Part shown: one piece after another, positions 45,667 to 55,151 of the stretch
Numbering within the stretch: the stretch's first letter is position 1
How the letters are laid out: each line of letters begins with the position of its first letter
Assembly: GCA_030424865.1 (NCBI GenBank)
Contig: JAUHVR010000006.1
Coordinates: forward strand, 62,001-126,000
Direction of reading: 5' to 3'
DNA from: Alphaproteobacteria bacterium
GTDB taxonomy: Bacteria; Pseudomonadota; Alphaproteobacteria; Rhodobacterales; Rhodobacteraceae
Length of the DNA: 64,000 bases
Program-made: the position numbers and the translations under genes
The notes under the pieces: generated by a model
The model's database searches: none
What the model saw: only the letters and a program-made list of their open reading frames with translations
Told to the model about the DNA's origin: nothing

Positions 45667-46616
45667 AACGCCTGCTGATCACCCAGAAACTGCCCGACCG
45701 CGTGATCGAGGCTGCCCGCGACAGCTTTGATGTCGAGGCACGGCAGGCCGGTGGTGTCCTGTCGGCCGAGGAATTGCGCTGGGCCCTGCGCGGGTTTGAT
45801 GCCGTTCTGCCGACACTGGGCGATGTCTTCAGCGCCGAGGTTTTTGCGGATGTGCCCAAGCCGCGGGCTAGGATCCTGGCCAACTTCGGAGTGGGATATA
45901 ACCACATCGATGTGGCCGCGGCGGGTGCGGCGGGCGTTGTGGTCTCGAACACCCCCGGTGCCGTTACGGATGCGACCGCCGACATCGCGATGACACTGAT
46001 CCTGATGTCCTGTCGCCGGGCCGCCGAGGGCGAACGCTTGGTTCGCGCAGGTCAATGGACAGGTTGGACGCCAGTCCAGATGCTGGGCCAACATGTCACG
46101 GGCCGCACGGTCGGCATCGTCGGCATGGGGCGCATCGGTCAGGCCATTGCGCGGCGCTGCCACTATGGCTTCAACATGCCCGTGGCCTATGTGAACCGAT
46201 CTGCGCGCGATCTGGATTTTCCGGCCACGCGCTACGACACCGTGCAGGATCTGGCCGCCCAGGTCGACATCCTGGTCGCGGCGACCCCCGGCGGGGCCGA
46301 GACATATCACCTGTTCGACGCTTCGGTCTTTGCGGCGATGAAACCCACCGCGCATTTCGTGAACATCTCGCGTGGCGAGGTCGTAGACGAGGCCGCCCTG
46401 ATTGCAGCGCTGCAGGACAATGCCATCGGGGGGGTGGGTCTGGACGTCTACGAACAGGAACCTCATGTCCCCGAGGCGCTGCGCGTGCTCGACAATGCAA
46501 CGCTCCTGCCGCATCTGGGCACCGCCGCGCTGGAGGTGCGTGAAAACATGGGGATGATGGCTGTTGACAACCTGCGCGCGTTTTTCGACGGGAAAGAGCC
46601 GCCGAACCGGGTCTGA
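45660..46616 (+). CDS. D-2-hydroxyacid dehydrogenase (glyoxylate/hydroxypyruvate reductase type)
   Basis: 318 aa from a GTG that overlaps the previous stop. NAD(P) site VGIVGMGRIGQAIARRCHYG, substrate Arg in FVNISRGEVVDEAALIAALQ, and a catalytic His in LLPHLGTAALEVRENM. Fits GhrB/glycerate-dehydrogenase types; also phosphoglycerate-like enzymes possible. Follows proC and the CsaA-like gene. Confidence 0.9.
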   Translation: MLKRLLITQKLPDRVIEAARDSFDVEARQAGGVLSAEELRWALRGFDAVLPTLGDVFSAEVFADVPKPRARILANFGVGYNHIDVAAAGAAGVVVSNTPGAVTDATADIAMTLILMSCRRAAEGERLVRAGQWTGWTPVQMLGQHVTGRTVGIVGMGRIGQAIARRCHYGFNMPVAYVNRSARDLDFPATRYDTVQDLAAQVDILVAATPGGAETYHLFDASVFAAMKPTAHFVNISRGEVVDEAALIAALQDNAIGGVGLDVYEQEPHVPEALRVLDNATLLPHLGTAALEVRENMGMMAVDNLRAFFDGKEPPNRV

Positions 46617-46705
46617 ACCGGGTCTGACGGGCCCGGCTCCACCAGCGTCATGCCTTGACCTTGGGGCACGGATCGGGAACCCTCGTGCAATTGCGCGAGG
46701 GTCCA

Positions 46706-47827
46706 ATGCATCAGCCAGCCATCACCGGAAGCGGCGTTTTCACGCCGGAACAGGTCATCACCAATGACGAATTGGTTGTGGCCTTCAACGCCTATGCCGA
46801 CCGCTTCAACGCCGAAAACGCCGAAGCCATCGCGGCCGGCGAGGTCGAGGCCAAGGCGCATTCCAGTTCCGAATTCATCGTGAACGCCAGCGGGATCGAG
46901 CAGCGCTATGTCATGGACAAAGCGGGCGTGCTGGACCCCGCCGTGATGCATCCCAAGCTGCGCCAACGAGCCGATGACGAACCCGGCATCATGGCCGAGA
47001 TGGCGCTGGATGCCTGCACCAAGGCCCTGGCCCAGGCCGGGCGCACGGCGGAAGAGGTCGATCTGGTGATCTGCGCGGCGTCGAACCACGAACGCGCCTA
47101 TCCGGCGATTGCGATCGAGATCCAGCAGCTTTTGGGCGCGGGCGGCTTTGCCTTTGATATGAACGTTGCCTGTTCTTCGGCCACCTTTGGTCTGCAGGCG
47201 GCGGCAGACATGATCCGATCCGGCTCGGTCCGCTGCGCGATTGTCGTCAACCCCGAGATCTGTTCAGGCCACCTGGAATGGCGCGACCGCGACTGCCATT
47301 TCATCTTTGGCGACGTCTGCACGGCAACCGTTCTGGAACGCGCTGAAGACGCCAAAGGCCCGCATTTCCTGGTGCAGTCGACCCGCTGCGCCACGCAGTT
47401 TTCCAACAACATCCGCAACAACAACGGGTTCCTGCGCCGCAGCCGTCCGGCGGGCACCGTGGACCGGCGCGACATGCAGTTCATGCAGAACGGGCGCAAG
47501 GTCTTCAAAGAGGTGCTGCCGCTGGTGGTCTCGCACATCAACGACCATCTGGCGGACAGTGGCACAGGCGCGGACGAGCTGAAACGCCTTTGGCTGCATC
47601 AGGCCAACAAGACCATGAACGATTTCATCGGTCGCAAGGTGCTGGGCCGGGTGCCCGAGGCGGATGAACAGCCCAACATCCTGCAGGACTATGCCAACAC
47701 CTCGTCCGCGGGGTCGATCATCGCGTTTTCGAAATACTCCGATGACATGGAGCCCGGCGACAAGGGGGTGATCTGTTCCTTTGGCGCGGGCTATTCCGTA
47801 GGATCGGTACTGGTCGAACGCGCCTAG
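46706..47827 (+). CDS. Beta-ketoacyl-ACP synthase III-type condensing enzyme
   Basis: 373 aa from MHQPAITGSGVFTPEQVITN, with GAGG six bases before. Thiolase fold with active Cys in MNVACSSATFGLQAAADMIR, His in WLHQANKTMNDFIGRKVLG and Asn in YANTSSAGSIIAFSKYSDD. Longer than FabH (about 320) and close to the FabY/FabH-like group; could start fatty acid synthesis or act in a side pathway. The stop overlaps benE by 4 bases. Confidence 0.88.
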   Translation: MHQPAITGSGVFTPEQVITNDELVVAFNAYADRFNAENAEAIAAGEVEAKAHSSSEFIVNASGIEQRYVMDKAGVLDPAVMHPKLRQRADDEPGIMAEMALDACTKALAQAGRTAEEVDLVICAASNHERAYPAIAIEIQQLLGAGGFAFDMNVACSSATFGLQAAADMIRSGSVRCAIVVNPEICSGHLEWRDRDCHFIFGDVCTATVLERAEDAKGPHFLVQSTRCATQFSNNIRNNNGFLRRSRPAGTVDRRDMQFMQNGRKVFKEVLPLVVSHINDHLADSGTGADELKRLWLHQANKTMNDFIGRKVLGRVPEADEQPNILQDYANTSSAGSIIAFSKYSDDMEPGDKGVICSFGAGYSVGSVLVERA

Positions 47828-48975
47828 GCGCTGCGCCAGCGCTGCACCAGATAGACCGCGCCGCCCGCGACCAATCCCCAGACCGCGCCCCCCAGACCAA
47901 GGATGGTCACACCCGAGGCCGTCAGCAGAAAGGTCACCGCGGCCGCTTCGCGCGTGGCGTCCTCTTTCCAGGCGGCCGCGGCAGACGTCATGAAGACGGT
48001 GAACAGGGCGACGCCCGCCAGCACGGGCAAGACCGCCTCGGGCGCAAGCGCGGCGACATGGGTCACGGTTCCGGCAAACAGCCCCAGCACGCAGTAAAAC
48101 ACCCCGGCCCAGACGGCTGCGAAATAGCGTTTCGCTGGGTCGGGATGCGCATCCTCGCTGGCGCACATGGCGGCGGTGATCGCCGCCACACAGGTCGACG
48201 CCGCGCCAAAAGGGGCCGACAGAATGCTGAACAGGCCGACGGTGCCGAACAGGCGCTCGGTCTGGGGCTCGTAGCCGTTCGCCTTCAGGACCGAGACGCC
48301 GGGGATGTTCTGCGCGGCCATTGTCACGATGAAAAGCGGCAGGCCAAGACCGATCACGGTCGGCCAGGACAGCACTGGCATCACGAACACCGGCTTGGTC
48401 AAGATAGTGTCTGGCGCTGGTACGGTGCCGCCGTTGTGGATCAGGATCAGCCCCAAAGCGACGATCACGGCGGCGGGCACAGCCATCAACCGGTTGATCC
48501 GGCCCACGACAAACCAGGTCAGCAGGATCGGCAGAGCGATGTGCGGTGCGTCCTGCAGTGCCAGAAACGGGCCAAGGCAGATTGAAAACAGCACGCCCGC
48601 CAGCATTGCCTGCGTCAGCGGCGCGGGAATCGCGCGCGCAAACCGGCCCAGGGGGCGCCACAGTCCCGCGACAACGGTCAGGGCACCAGCAAAGAGGAAC
48701 GCTCCGATGGCGGCCGGGAACCCCGCCGGGTCCGGTGTCGAGATTGCCAGCAGCGCCACACCCGGTGTCGACCATGCGACACTGGCCGGGATCTTCAGCC
48801 ACAGGCTGAGCACAATGCCCGCCAAACCCATCGAGACTGCCCCGGACATCAGCGCCGAGGCTGCAATGTCGCCTTCGGCCCCCATTGCGGTGACACCCGC
48901 CAGAAAAATCGGGAACGAGCTGAAAAAGCCGACGATGGCGACGACAAGTCCCGTCCAGAAGGGCTGCGAGTTCAT
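47824..48975 (-). CDS. BenE family benzoate/H+ symporter-like transporter
   Basis: About 383 aa from MNSQPFWTGLVVAIVGFFSS, with ten to twelve hydrophobic segments. GFFSSFPIFLAGVTAMGAEG and SAPFGAASTCVAAITAAMCA are BenE-type. Imports an aromatic or related acid by proton symport (family); no benzoate genes are near, so the substrate is open. Begins four bases after the tdk stop. Confidence 0.88.
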   Translation of the reverse strand: MNSQPFWTGLVVAIVGFFSSFPIFLAGVTAMGAEGDIAASALMSGAVSMGLAGIVLSLWLKIPASVAWSTPGVALLAISTPDPAGFPAAIGAFLFAGALTVVAGLWRPLGRFARAIPAPLTQAMLAGVLFSICLGPFLALQDAPHIALPILLTWFVVGRINRLMAVPAAVIVALGLILIHNGGTVPAPDTILTKPVFVMPVLSWPTVIGLGLPLFIVTMAAQNIPGVSVLKANGYEPQTERLFGTVGLFSILSAPFGAASTCVAAITAAMCASEDAHPDPAKRYFAAVWAGVFYCVLGLFAGTVTHVAALAPEAVLPVLAGVALFTVFMTSAAAAWKEDATREAAAVTFLLTASGVTILGLGGAVWGLVAGGAVYLVQRWRSA

Positions 48976-48979
48976 GGTC

Positions 48980-49564
48980 TCAGCTCTCGGGCGCGCGATC
49001 TCCGACCGCTTCACGCCAGTGCTTGCGGCAGAGCGAAACATAGGTCTCGTTCCCGCCGATCTGAACCTGCTCGCCCCCGGTCAGGACAGTGCCGTTTTCG
49101 TCGCGGCGCACCACCATCGTGGCCTTCTTGCCGCAATGGCAGATGGTACGCACCTCGCGCATTTCATCGGCCAGCGCCAAGAGCGCGGCAGAGCCCGGAA
49201 ACAGCTCGCCCCGGAAATCGACGCGCAGGCCATAGCACATCACGGGAATGTTCAGATCGTCGACCACGCGGGCCAGTTGCCAGACCTGATCCTTGGTCAG
49301 GAACTGTGCCTCGTCAACAAAGATGCAGTTCGGGCGTGTCAGGCCGGAAATCCGCTGAAACAGGTCAGTGTCGGCGGCAAATGTATCGGCGGCGCTGTTG
49401 ATCCCGATCCGCGAGCCAATCTGCCCCTCACCCGCGCGCTTGTCCAGGCGCGCGGTGAACAGATAGGGCTGCATTCCGCGTTCTTCGTAGTTGTAGGCGG
49501 CTTGCAACAGCATCGTCGACTTGCCGGCGTTCATGGTCGAATAGTGGAAGAAAAGCTTGGCCAT
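48980..49564 (-). CDS. tdk: Thymidine kinase
   Basis: 194 aa from MAKLFFHYSTMNAGKSTMLL with AGGGG before. P-loop MNAGKST, IFVDEAQFL, VMCYGLRVDFRGELFPGSAA, and zinc Cys CHCGKKATMVV plus YVSLCRKHW. Phosphorylates thymidine (salvage). Class II bacterial type. Confidence 0.97.
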   Translation of the reverse strand: MAKLFFHYSTMNAGKSTMLLQAAYNYEERGMQPYLFTARLDKRAGEGQIGSRIGINSAADTFAADTDLFQRISGLTRPNCIFVDEAQFLTKDQVWQLARVVDDLNIPVMCYGLRVDFRGELFPGSAALLALADEMREVRTICHCGKKATMVVRRDENGTVLTGGEQVQIGGNETYVSLCRKHWREAVGDRAPES

Positions 49565-49972
49565 GCTGCCCCTATGCAATGGGCAGGCGAGCTTGACAAG
49601 AGAGCGCCGAAGGGGTCCGGGCCGGAACCATGAGTGGTGACGTGCCTTGTACGTTCCGTGCGACCGGACCGGACCCGCAATCGGTGGCGCCAGAACTGAG
49701 GGGGCATCCCCAAAGGGAAACAGTCCACGCCACCGATACGGTGTTTTTGGGTTCGCCACACGCCTGCCGTTTCACCGGCTCTGCCGTCCCAGCGACAGAA
49801 ATGCAGCGAACCCCACACAGAAACCGGTTTTGGGCGACCGGTCACTCGTTATCCCCAAGCTTTCGGGGTTGGTTTGTAAATGACATTCCGTTTCAAACGC
49901 ATTAATGGGAAATAGGTTTAGATGTTCCCCGACAGAGCGTTAGACCATTCGGGGAGAGGGTAAGGGCACCAT
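49565..49972. other. Noncoding gap with a leader hairpin before the 152-aa gene
   Basis: About 410 bases, divergent between tdk and the next gene. Short frames have no ribosome site and I see no gene. CCCCGA (49927-49932) and TCGGGG (49949-49954) can pair across 16 bases directly before the start at 49973, which could mask the GGGGAG ribosome region. Confidence 0.4.
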
Positions 49973-50431
49973 ATGTCAGCGATCAGGAGCTACCTGAAGA
50001 AACACACCGAGGCGCTTGTCAAAGACGTCGGCATCGAGCCGGCCTGCGAGCTGACGGGCAAGTCCAAGGCGACTTTGGGACGGTACTATTCCGACCATGC
50101 CGAACACGCTGACCGGTTCATGCCGATCGACGCAGTGGCCGAGCTGGAAGAGGCCGCGTCCTACCCGCATGTCACGGCCGCACTGAGCGAGCTCAAGGGC
50201 ATTACGCTGTCCTTTGATGAACGGCGGCGCAACACCAAGGACAAGGGCGGGGTGAACTCCGATGTCATTGCGCTCAGCCAGCGGTTTGCAATGCTCATGG
50301 CGGAATACAACCAGTCGATCGAAGATGGCGTGATTACGGTCAACGAGGCCAAGCGGCTGCTGAAAGAGACAGTGGCGCTGCAGCAGGTCCTGATCGACAT
50401 GAAGCTTCACCTCGAAGAAGAAACTGCCTGA
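49973..50431 (+). CDS. Hypothetical protein with HTH-like amino end
   Basis: 152 aa. MSAIRSYLKKHTEALVKDVG, then ACELTGKSKATLGRYYSDHA resembles a helix-turn-helix of small regulators (CII-like phage proteins); the rest is helical (SQRFAMLMAEYNQSIEDGVI, VNEAKRLLKETVALQQVLID). It lies 58 bases upstream of the LuxR-type gene on the same strand and may be co-transcribed and functionally tied to it. No firm family. Confidence 0.6.
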   Translation: MSAIRSYLKKHTEALVKDVGIEPACELTGKSKATLGRYYSDHAEHADRFMPIDAVAELEEAASYPHVTAALSELKGITLSFDERRRNTKDKGGVNSDVIALSQRFAMLMAEYNQSIEDGVITVNEAKRLLKETVALQQVLIDMKLHLEEETA

Positions 50432-50489
50432 GGACACAGGCATACACCGCCGCAGACTGGTCGCGGCGGAACAGCTGTCCCCGGACAGG

Positions 50490-51296
50490 TTGCAACGATT
50501 CATTCTGGACCTCGAAGCGACCACGCGGTCCGAAGAGGTCTGGCATCTGCTGGTCGGGCTGGGTCGCGATCTTGACCTGCCCTACATCGATTTTGTCAGT
50601 GCCAGCGGCTTTCGCGATTGGCGCCGCACAAGGTTTGCGCGCACCTCGTATGATTCGAGTTTCATCGCCGAGCTGAACAAAGACCCCGAAATCGAAAGCT
50701 GGTCGACCTTTCGCACCCATGCGAGCCATCGGCTGACGCCCCTTGCTGTCGGTATCGAGTTTCTGGACGACAGCTATCACGTCCCTCAGACACGCGTGGC
50801 CTTGCTGCGCATCGTCGCCGAGCACGGGTTGCGCGCGGGCCTGTGTATCCCGTTGCGGCAAGTGACGCCGCCTCAGTCCGGGATGATCACCTTTTTCGGG
50901 GATCACAGCCGTCGCGAGATGCAGACCATCATCCGCGCGCACGGTTGGACCCTGCATGCCGCTGCGATGATGGGGCATCAGCGGTATCTGGAACATTTCG
51001 CGCATGAGTTCAAAGACCGAAACCACATCACCAAGAAGCAGATCGAACTGGTGCGGCTGATTGGTCTGGGTCTCAAGGACAAGGAGATTGCGCAGGAACT
51101 TGAGGTCTCGATCTCGGCGGTGCGACAGCGGATGCAGGCCTTGTTGAACAACACAAGGCTGTCTTCGCGCGCCGAACTTGCTGTGCTTGCAATGCGTCTG
51201 GGTCTTTTGCCCGACCCGTTCAGCAGTGCCGTGGACGAGGTCGAGACCCTTGTCGAAATGGACAACATCGGCACACGCACGCGTCCAAAGATGTAG
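50490..51296 (+). CDS. LuxR family regulator with autoinducer-binding domain
   Basis: 268 aa from a TTG (MQRFILDLEATTRSEEVWHL); no ATG is available in the frame, which stays open upstream through the end of the previous gene, so the true start is uncertain. The amino half has the acyl-homoserine-lactone domain pattern (IDFVSASGFRDWRRTRFART, LCIPLRQVTPPQSGMITFFG) and the carboxy end is a GerE HTH (QIELVRLIGLGLKDKEIAQE, LEVSISAVRQRMQALLNNTR). No luxI is in the window, so it is a LuxR solo here. A near-perfect lux box lies 271 bases beyond its stop. Confidence 0.88.
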   Translation: MQRFILDLEATTRSEEVWHLLVGLGRDLDLPYIDFVSASGFRDWRRTRFARTSYDSSFIAELNKDPEIESWSTFRTHASHRLTPLAVGIEFLDDSYHVPQTRVALLRIVAEHGLRAGLCIPLRQVTPPQSGMITFFGDHSRREMQTIIRAHGWTLHAAAMMGHQRYLEHFAHEFKDRNHITKKQIELVRLIGLGLKDKEIAQELEVSISAVRQRMQALLNNTRLSSRAELAVLAMRLGLLPDPFSSAVDEVETLVEMDNIGTRTRPKM

Positions 51297-51307
51297 CCCA
51301 AACGACA

Positions 51308-51335
51308 AAGGGTGCCCTGTTCCCTGGGCACCCTT
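51308..51335 (+). terminator. Stem-loop terminator after the luxR gene
   Basis: AAGGGTGCCC-TGTTCCCT-GGGCACCCTT, 10-bp perfect stem, 11 bases after the stop. No long T-run follows on the + strand, so efficiency is uncertain. Confidence 0.6.
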
Positions 51336-51567
51336 CGCAGTGAAAAGGTTTGATTTTAAAAAACGATTCCGTGGAATTGGGCACGGCAGACTCAAATGTC
51401 ACAAGACACATCAGATGGTCAGGTGACGCCCCTGACGTCGCCGGTGTTGGGAATTCGGCGGCATCGGGAACACCTCAATGATAGCCAATCACCCTTCGCG
51501 CTGTCCAAAATGAACTGTGCGTCATGTTGGTGCATCGCCCAACATTTTTGGCAGGTTTTGGCCACTT

Positions 51568-51587
51568 ACCTGTAAGAAAATACAGGT
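51568..51587. promoter_or_regulatory. Lux box (LuxR-family operator)
   Basis: ACCTGTAAGAAAATACAGGT: perfect 7-bp arms and 6-base centre. From established knowledge, the Vibrio fischeri lux box is ACCTGTAGGATCGTACAGGT, which has the same arms and length. It lies downstream of a LuxR-type gene but between convergent genes, so the target is not obvious. Confidence 0.7.
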
Positions 51588-51636
51588 ACCGCTATGCGTG
51601 TGAGGCGGATTAGCGTCAATTCCGTTAACTGATTCT

Positions 51637-53004
51637 TCAGGGTTTTGAATCTAGGCGGCCCCAAAGGTCGTAATCCCCGGCTTCGTCGACGGTGACCTTG
51701 ATCCGTTGTCCGGGCTGTAAGGCTTCGAACCCTTCGTCGATGAACAGATTGCCATCGATTTCCGGTGCATCCGCCGTAGTCCGGCAGGTGGCCGCCTCGG
51801 CGTCGACCTCGTCAACGATGACCCCCAGCGTCTGACCAACCTTGGCGGCCAGTTTTGCCTCGGAAATCTGCATGGATTTTTCCATGAAGCGGTTCCAGCG
51901 GTCCTGCTTGACCTCGTCAGGTACATGATCCGGCAGCGCATTCGACCGGGCGCCCTCGACGTTTTCGTACTGGAAACAGCCGACCCGATCCAGTTGCGCC
52001 TCGTCCAGCCAGTCGAGCAGGGTCTGGAACTCTTCTTCGGTCTCGCCGGGATAGCCGACGATAAAGGTCGACCGCAGGGTGATATCGGGACAGGTCTCGC
52101 GCCAGGCGGCGATTTCGTCCAGCGTGCGGGCGGCGGCAGCGGGGCGCGCCATGCGTTTCAGCGTGTCGGGGTGCGCGTGCTGAAAGGGGATGTCCAGATA
52201 GGGCAGGATCAGCCCCTCGGCCATCAGCGGCACCAGGTCACGAACATGCGGGTAGGGATAGACGTAATGCATCCGCACCCAGGCCCCCAACGACCCCAGA
52301 TCGCGGGCCAGCGACAGAATCGGGAACTTGTCGTCCCGGTCCTTCCAGTCGGTGCCATAGGCGCTGGTGTCCTGGCTGATGACCAGCAGCTCTTGCACAC
52401 CGTTTTCGACCAGCTTTTCCGCCTCGCGCAGCACGGCACGGGCGGGGCGCGAGGCCAGCTTGCCGCGCATGTCCGGGATGATGCAGAACTTGCAGCTGTG
52501 ATTGCAGCCTTCGGAAATCTTCAGATAGCTGTAATGGCGCGGCGTCAGCTTTACCCCGCTGGCAGGCAGCAGATCGACAAAGGGATCGGGGTCGGGCGGC
52601 ACGGCGCTGTGCACCGCGTCAAGGACCTGTTCGTATTGATGCGGGCCGGTGACGGCCAGCACCTTGGGATGCGCGCCGGTGATGTATTCCGGGTCAGCGC
52701 CCAGACAGCCGGTCACGATCACCCGCCCGTTTTCGGTGATCGCCTCGCCAATCGCCTCAAGGCTTTCGGCCTTGGCGCTGTCCAGGAACCCGCAGGTGTT
52801 CACGATCACCGCGTCCGCGCCAGAGTAATCGGGCGAGATGCCATAGCCCTCGGCCCGCAGGCGGGTCAGGATGCGTTCACTGTCGACCAGCGCCTTGGGG
52901 CAGCCAAGGCTGACCATGCCAATGGTCGGTTGGCCGTCGCGACGGGTGTCGGACAGTTGAGCGCGGGCGAGGTCAGGGCGAAGATCAGGCGGGTTTTGCG
53001 TCAT
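51637..53004 (-). CDS. rimO: Ribosomal protein S12 methylthiotransferase
   Basis: 455 aa from [20 protein letters not shown] with AAAGGGGGAC upstream. Radical SAM enzyme with two Fe-S clusters: UPF0004 cysteines in [20 protein letters not shown] and VTGCLG; radical [14 protein letters not shown]; then [20 protein letters not shown] and a TRAM domain. Adds methylthio to Asp of S12. Ends at the lux-box gap. Confidence 0.97.
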   Translation of the reverse strand: MTQNPPDLRPDLARAQLSDTRRDGQPTIGMVSLGCPKALVDSERILTRLRAEGYGISPDYSGADAVIVNTCGFLDSAKAESLEAIGEAITENGRVIVTGCLGADPEYITGAHPKVLAVTGPHQYEQVLDAVHSAVPPDPDPFVDLLPASGVKLTPRHYSYLKISEGCNHSCKFCIIPDMRGKLASRPARAVLREAEKLVENGVQELLVISQDTSAYGTDWKDRDDKFPILSLARDLGSLGAWVRMHYVYPYPHVRDLVPLMAEGLILPYLDIPFQHAHPDTLKRMARPAAAARTLDEIAAWRETCPDITLRSTFIVGYPGETEEEFQTLLDWLDEAQLDRVGCFQYENVEGARSNALPDHVPDEVKQDRWNRFMEKSMQISEAKLAAKVGQTLGVIVDEVDAEAATCRTTADAPEIDGNLFIDEGFEALQPGQRIKVTVDEAGDYDLWGRLDSKP

Positions 53005-53128
53005 GTCCCCCTTTAACGCGGCACGGCTCCGCCGAAAAGACCGCCGGGCCCGCGGATTTCCGCGTGTCGGCTTGAAGCGGCAGGCGTATAGGGCCAGATT
53101 CACTCTCAGAGCAGCAGTGGAGTGCGAG

Positions 53129-55057
53129 ATGCGGTGGGTTTTTCGACTGGTTGGCCTTGTAGTTGTAATCGTGATTGCCGGTGTCGGGGCCTTGTTCCTG
53201 ATCCCGTCCGAGACGCTGGGGCGGATCGTGTCCAGCCAGCTGACCGCGCAGATGGGGCGCGAGGTGACCGTTCAGGATGTCTCGGTTTCGATCTTCCCCG
53301 TCGCAGGGGTGCGCACCGAAGGGTTGTCGATCGCCAACGCCGAGTGGTCAGAGGATGGCCCGCTGTTGCAGGCCGGGCTGGCGCAGATCGGGGTCGATAC
53401 CCTTGCGGCACTGGGCGGGACGCTGAAGTTCCGCAGCATTGAACTGCAGTCTCCGGAAATTCTGCTGCAAGAGGCGCGCGACGGGTCAGGGAACTGGGAA
53501 ATCAGCGCCGGGGCTCCGGGCGAAGCGTCAGACAGCGCGCCGCTGCCGCTGTTCACGCTGGACGAGTTGATCATCCGGAACGGAACCTTCCGATACGATG
53601 CGCTGGACGTCGCCCCCGTGGTGGCGCGCGACATTGATCTGAACCTGACATGGCCTGAGGCGGACGGCCCGGCGACGTTTACCGCCAAGGTCAATCCCTT
53701 TGGCGACCTGCTGACGCTGGCGGGCCAGCTGGGCAGCCCGCTGACCTTGATGGACGGCGAACCGGTGTCCGGTGCCCTGGCGGTCACGGGACCGGGCGGC
53801 GGGTTTGAATTCGAAGGCCAGCTGGGGCTCGCGCCGGAACTGCAGGGGCAGTTCACACTGTCGTTGAAGGACACTGCGGCCTTTCTGGCCGGCGTGGGCG
53901 TGCCGGGGGTCGAGCTGCCCGAGGGACTAGGACGCGCGGCCAGCGGACAAGGGGCGGTGACATTGACGCGGGACGGGCTTTTTGCGCTGCGCGATGGTGT
54001 CCTGAAGCTCGATCAGAACCAGCTGACGGCCGAGGCGGATGTCGAGACCCGAGGCAAACCCAAGGTGACAGCGCGCGTTGACGCCGGCGCCTTGGACCTG
54101 CGCGGTCTTATGGGCGGAGAAAGCGCAGACAGCGGTGAAGGCTGGCCAAAGGATCGGCTGGATGCCTCGGCGCTTGCCGGTTTTGACGGTGAAATTGCGA
54201 TCTCGGCCAGCAGCATCGATCTGGGAGCCTTCAAGCTGGGGGCCTCGAACGGGAAGATGACGCTGACCAATTCGCGGGCGGTCTTTGCGCTGAACCAGGT
54301 GGCGGCCTATGGCGGGACAACGACCGGGCAATTCGTGGTGAACAACCGCAGCGGATTGTCGGTGGGCGGCAAGATGACCGTGGCCGGTGTCGAACTGAAG
54401 GACCTGCTGACGGATGCCGCCGGGATATCGCGGTTGTCGGGCCCGGCGAACCTGTCTTTCGATTTTCTGGGCTCGGGCCCGTCTGTGCATGCGATCATGA
54501 ACTCGCTCAGCGGGTCGGGGTCCTTGGACGCAGGGCCGGGCGTCATTTCCGGCATCGACCTTGATCAGTTGATGCAGACCGGAAACGGGTCGGGCGGGAC
54601 AACGGTGTTCAAATCCCTGACCGGAAGCTTTGGCATCGAAGGCGGCGTTCTGCGGAATGATGATCTGAACCTTCAGACCCCACTGTTCCAGATCGCCGGG
54701 GAGGGCGAGATCGGATTGGGGGCGCAGAACATGGACTATCTGTTCCTGCCAGGTGTGGACACGGCGCGCGAGGGGCGTGGGATCACCATTCCCGTGCGCG
54801 TGAAGGGGCCATGGAGCGGGCCATCCATCCGCCCCGACCTGAGCGAGGCGCTGGAGCGAAACCTTGACGAAGAGAAGAAGGCGCTGGAAGCCAAGGCCAA
54901 GGAGGCGGTGAACCAGAAGCTGGAAGAGGAGCTTGGCGTCAAGGTCGAAGAGGGCCAGAGCGTAGAAGAGGCCGTTCAGCAGAAAGTCGGGGACGAGGTG
55001 CAGAAGAAGGTCGAAGAGGAGCTTGGCAAGGGGCTCTTGAAGCTTCTGGGAGACTGA
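53129..55057 (+). CDS. AsmA family protein
   Basis: 642 aa from [20 protein letters not shown], with GGAG six bases before. One amino-terminal membrane span, then a long beta-rich periplasmic part with [20 protein letters not shown] (AsmA amino region) and a DUF/AsmA carboxy region ([20 protein letters not shown]). The last ~75 residues are a charged coiled coil ([20 protein letters not shown]). AsmA-like proteins help move lipids to the outer membrane. Divergent from rimO. Confidence 0.9.
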   Translation: MRWVFRLVGLVVVIVIAGVGALFLIPSETLGRIVSSQLTAQMGREVTVQDVSVSIFPVAGVRTEGLSIANAEWSEDGPLLQAGLAQIGVDTLAALGGTLKFRSIELQSPEILLQEARDGSGNWEISAGAPGEASDSAPLPLFTLDELIIRNGTFRYDALDVAPVVARDIDLNLTWPEADGPATFTAKVNPFGDLLTLAGQLGSPLTLMDGEPVSGALAVTGPGGGFEFEGQLGLAPELQGQFTLSLKDTAAFLAGVGVPGVELPEGLGRAASGQGAVTLTRDGLFALRDGVLKLDQNQLTAEADVETRGKPKVTARVDAGALDLRGLMGGESADSGEGWPKDRLDASALAGFDGEIAISASSIDLGAFKLGASNGKMTLTNSRAVFALNQVAAYGGTTTGQFVVNNRSGLSVGGKMTVAGVELKDLLTDAAGISRLSGPANLSFDFLGSGPSVHAIMNSLSGSGSLDAGPGVISGIDLDQLMQTGNGSGGTTVFKSLTGSFGIEGGVLRNDDLNLQTPLFQIAGEGEIGLGAQNMDYLFLPGVDTAREGRGITIPVRVKGPWSGPSIRPDLSEALERNLDEEKKALEAKAKEAVNQKLEEELGVKVEEGQSVEEAVQQKVGDEVQKKVEEELGKGLLKLLGD

Positions 55058-55072
55058 GCCCGTGGCAGGCCT

Positions 55073-55121
55073 GCGAGGGGCCAGCCCCTCGCGCTCCCCG
55101 GGATATTTTTAGCAAGAAGAA
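55073..55121 (+). repeat. Hairpin plus dispersed repeat, AsmA/gcrA junction
   Basis: GCGAGGGG-CCAG-CCCCTCGC hairpin (55073-55092), then GGATATTTTTAG followed by CAAGAAGAA (55101-55121), between convergent genes. Same order and orientation as at 31023-31103 and 61276-61333. Confidence 0.7.
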
Positions 55122-55151
55122 TGGGGGGCCAGTCAATGCTCGCCCCGTGCG

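Larger units (their letters stand above)
51297..51636. other. Noncoding gap between convergent luxR and rimO with orphan lux box
   Basis: About 340 bases that hold the luxR terminator, a lux box (51568-51587), short frames without ribosome sites, and on the minus strand a small ATTCC-AC-GGAAT stem followed by CGTTTTTT near 51355. These could bound a short minus-strand RNA, but no -10 region is convincing. Confidence 0.4.

Noticed and set aside
49630..49905. 91-aa frame in the tdk gap
   Set aside because: No ribosome site, atypical composition and no domain; treated as noncoding.
49973..50431. Phage remnant reading of the CII-like 152-aa gene
   Set aside because: Only a weak HTH resemblance and no other phage genes nearby.
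51512..51577. 21-aa Cys-rich frame (MNCASCWCIAQ...) near the lux box
   Set aside because: No ribosome site, and the frame ends inside the lux box.
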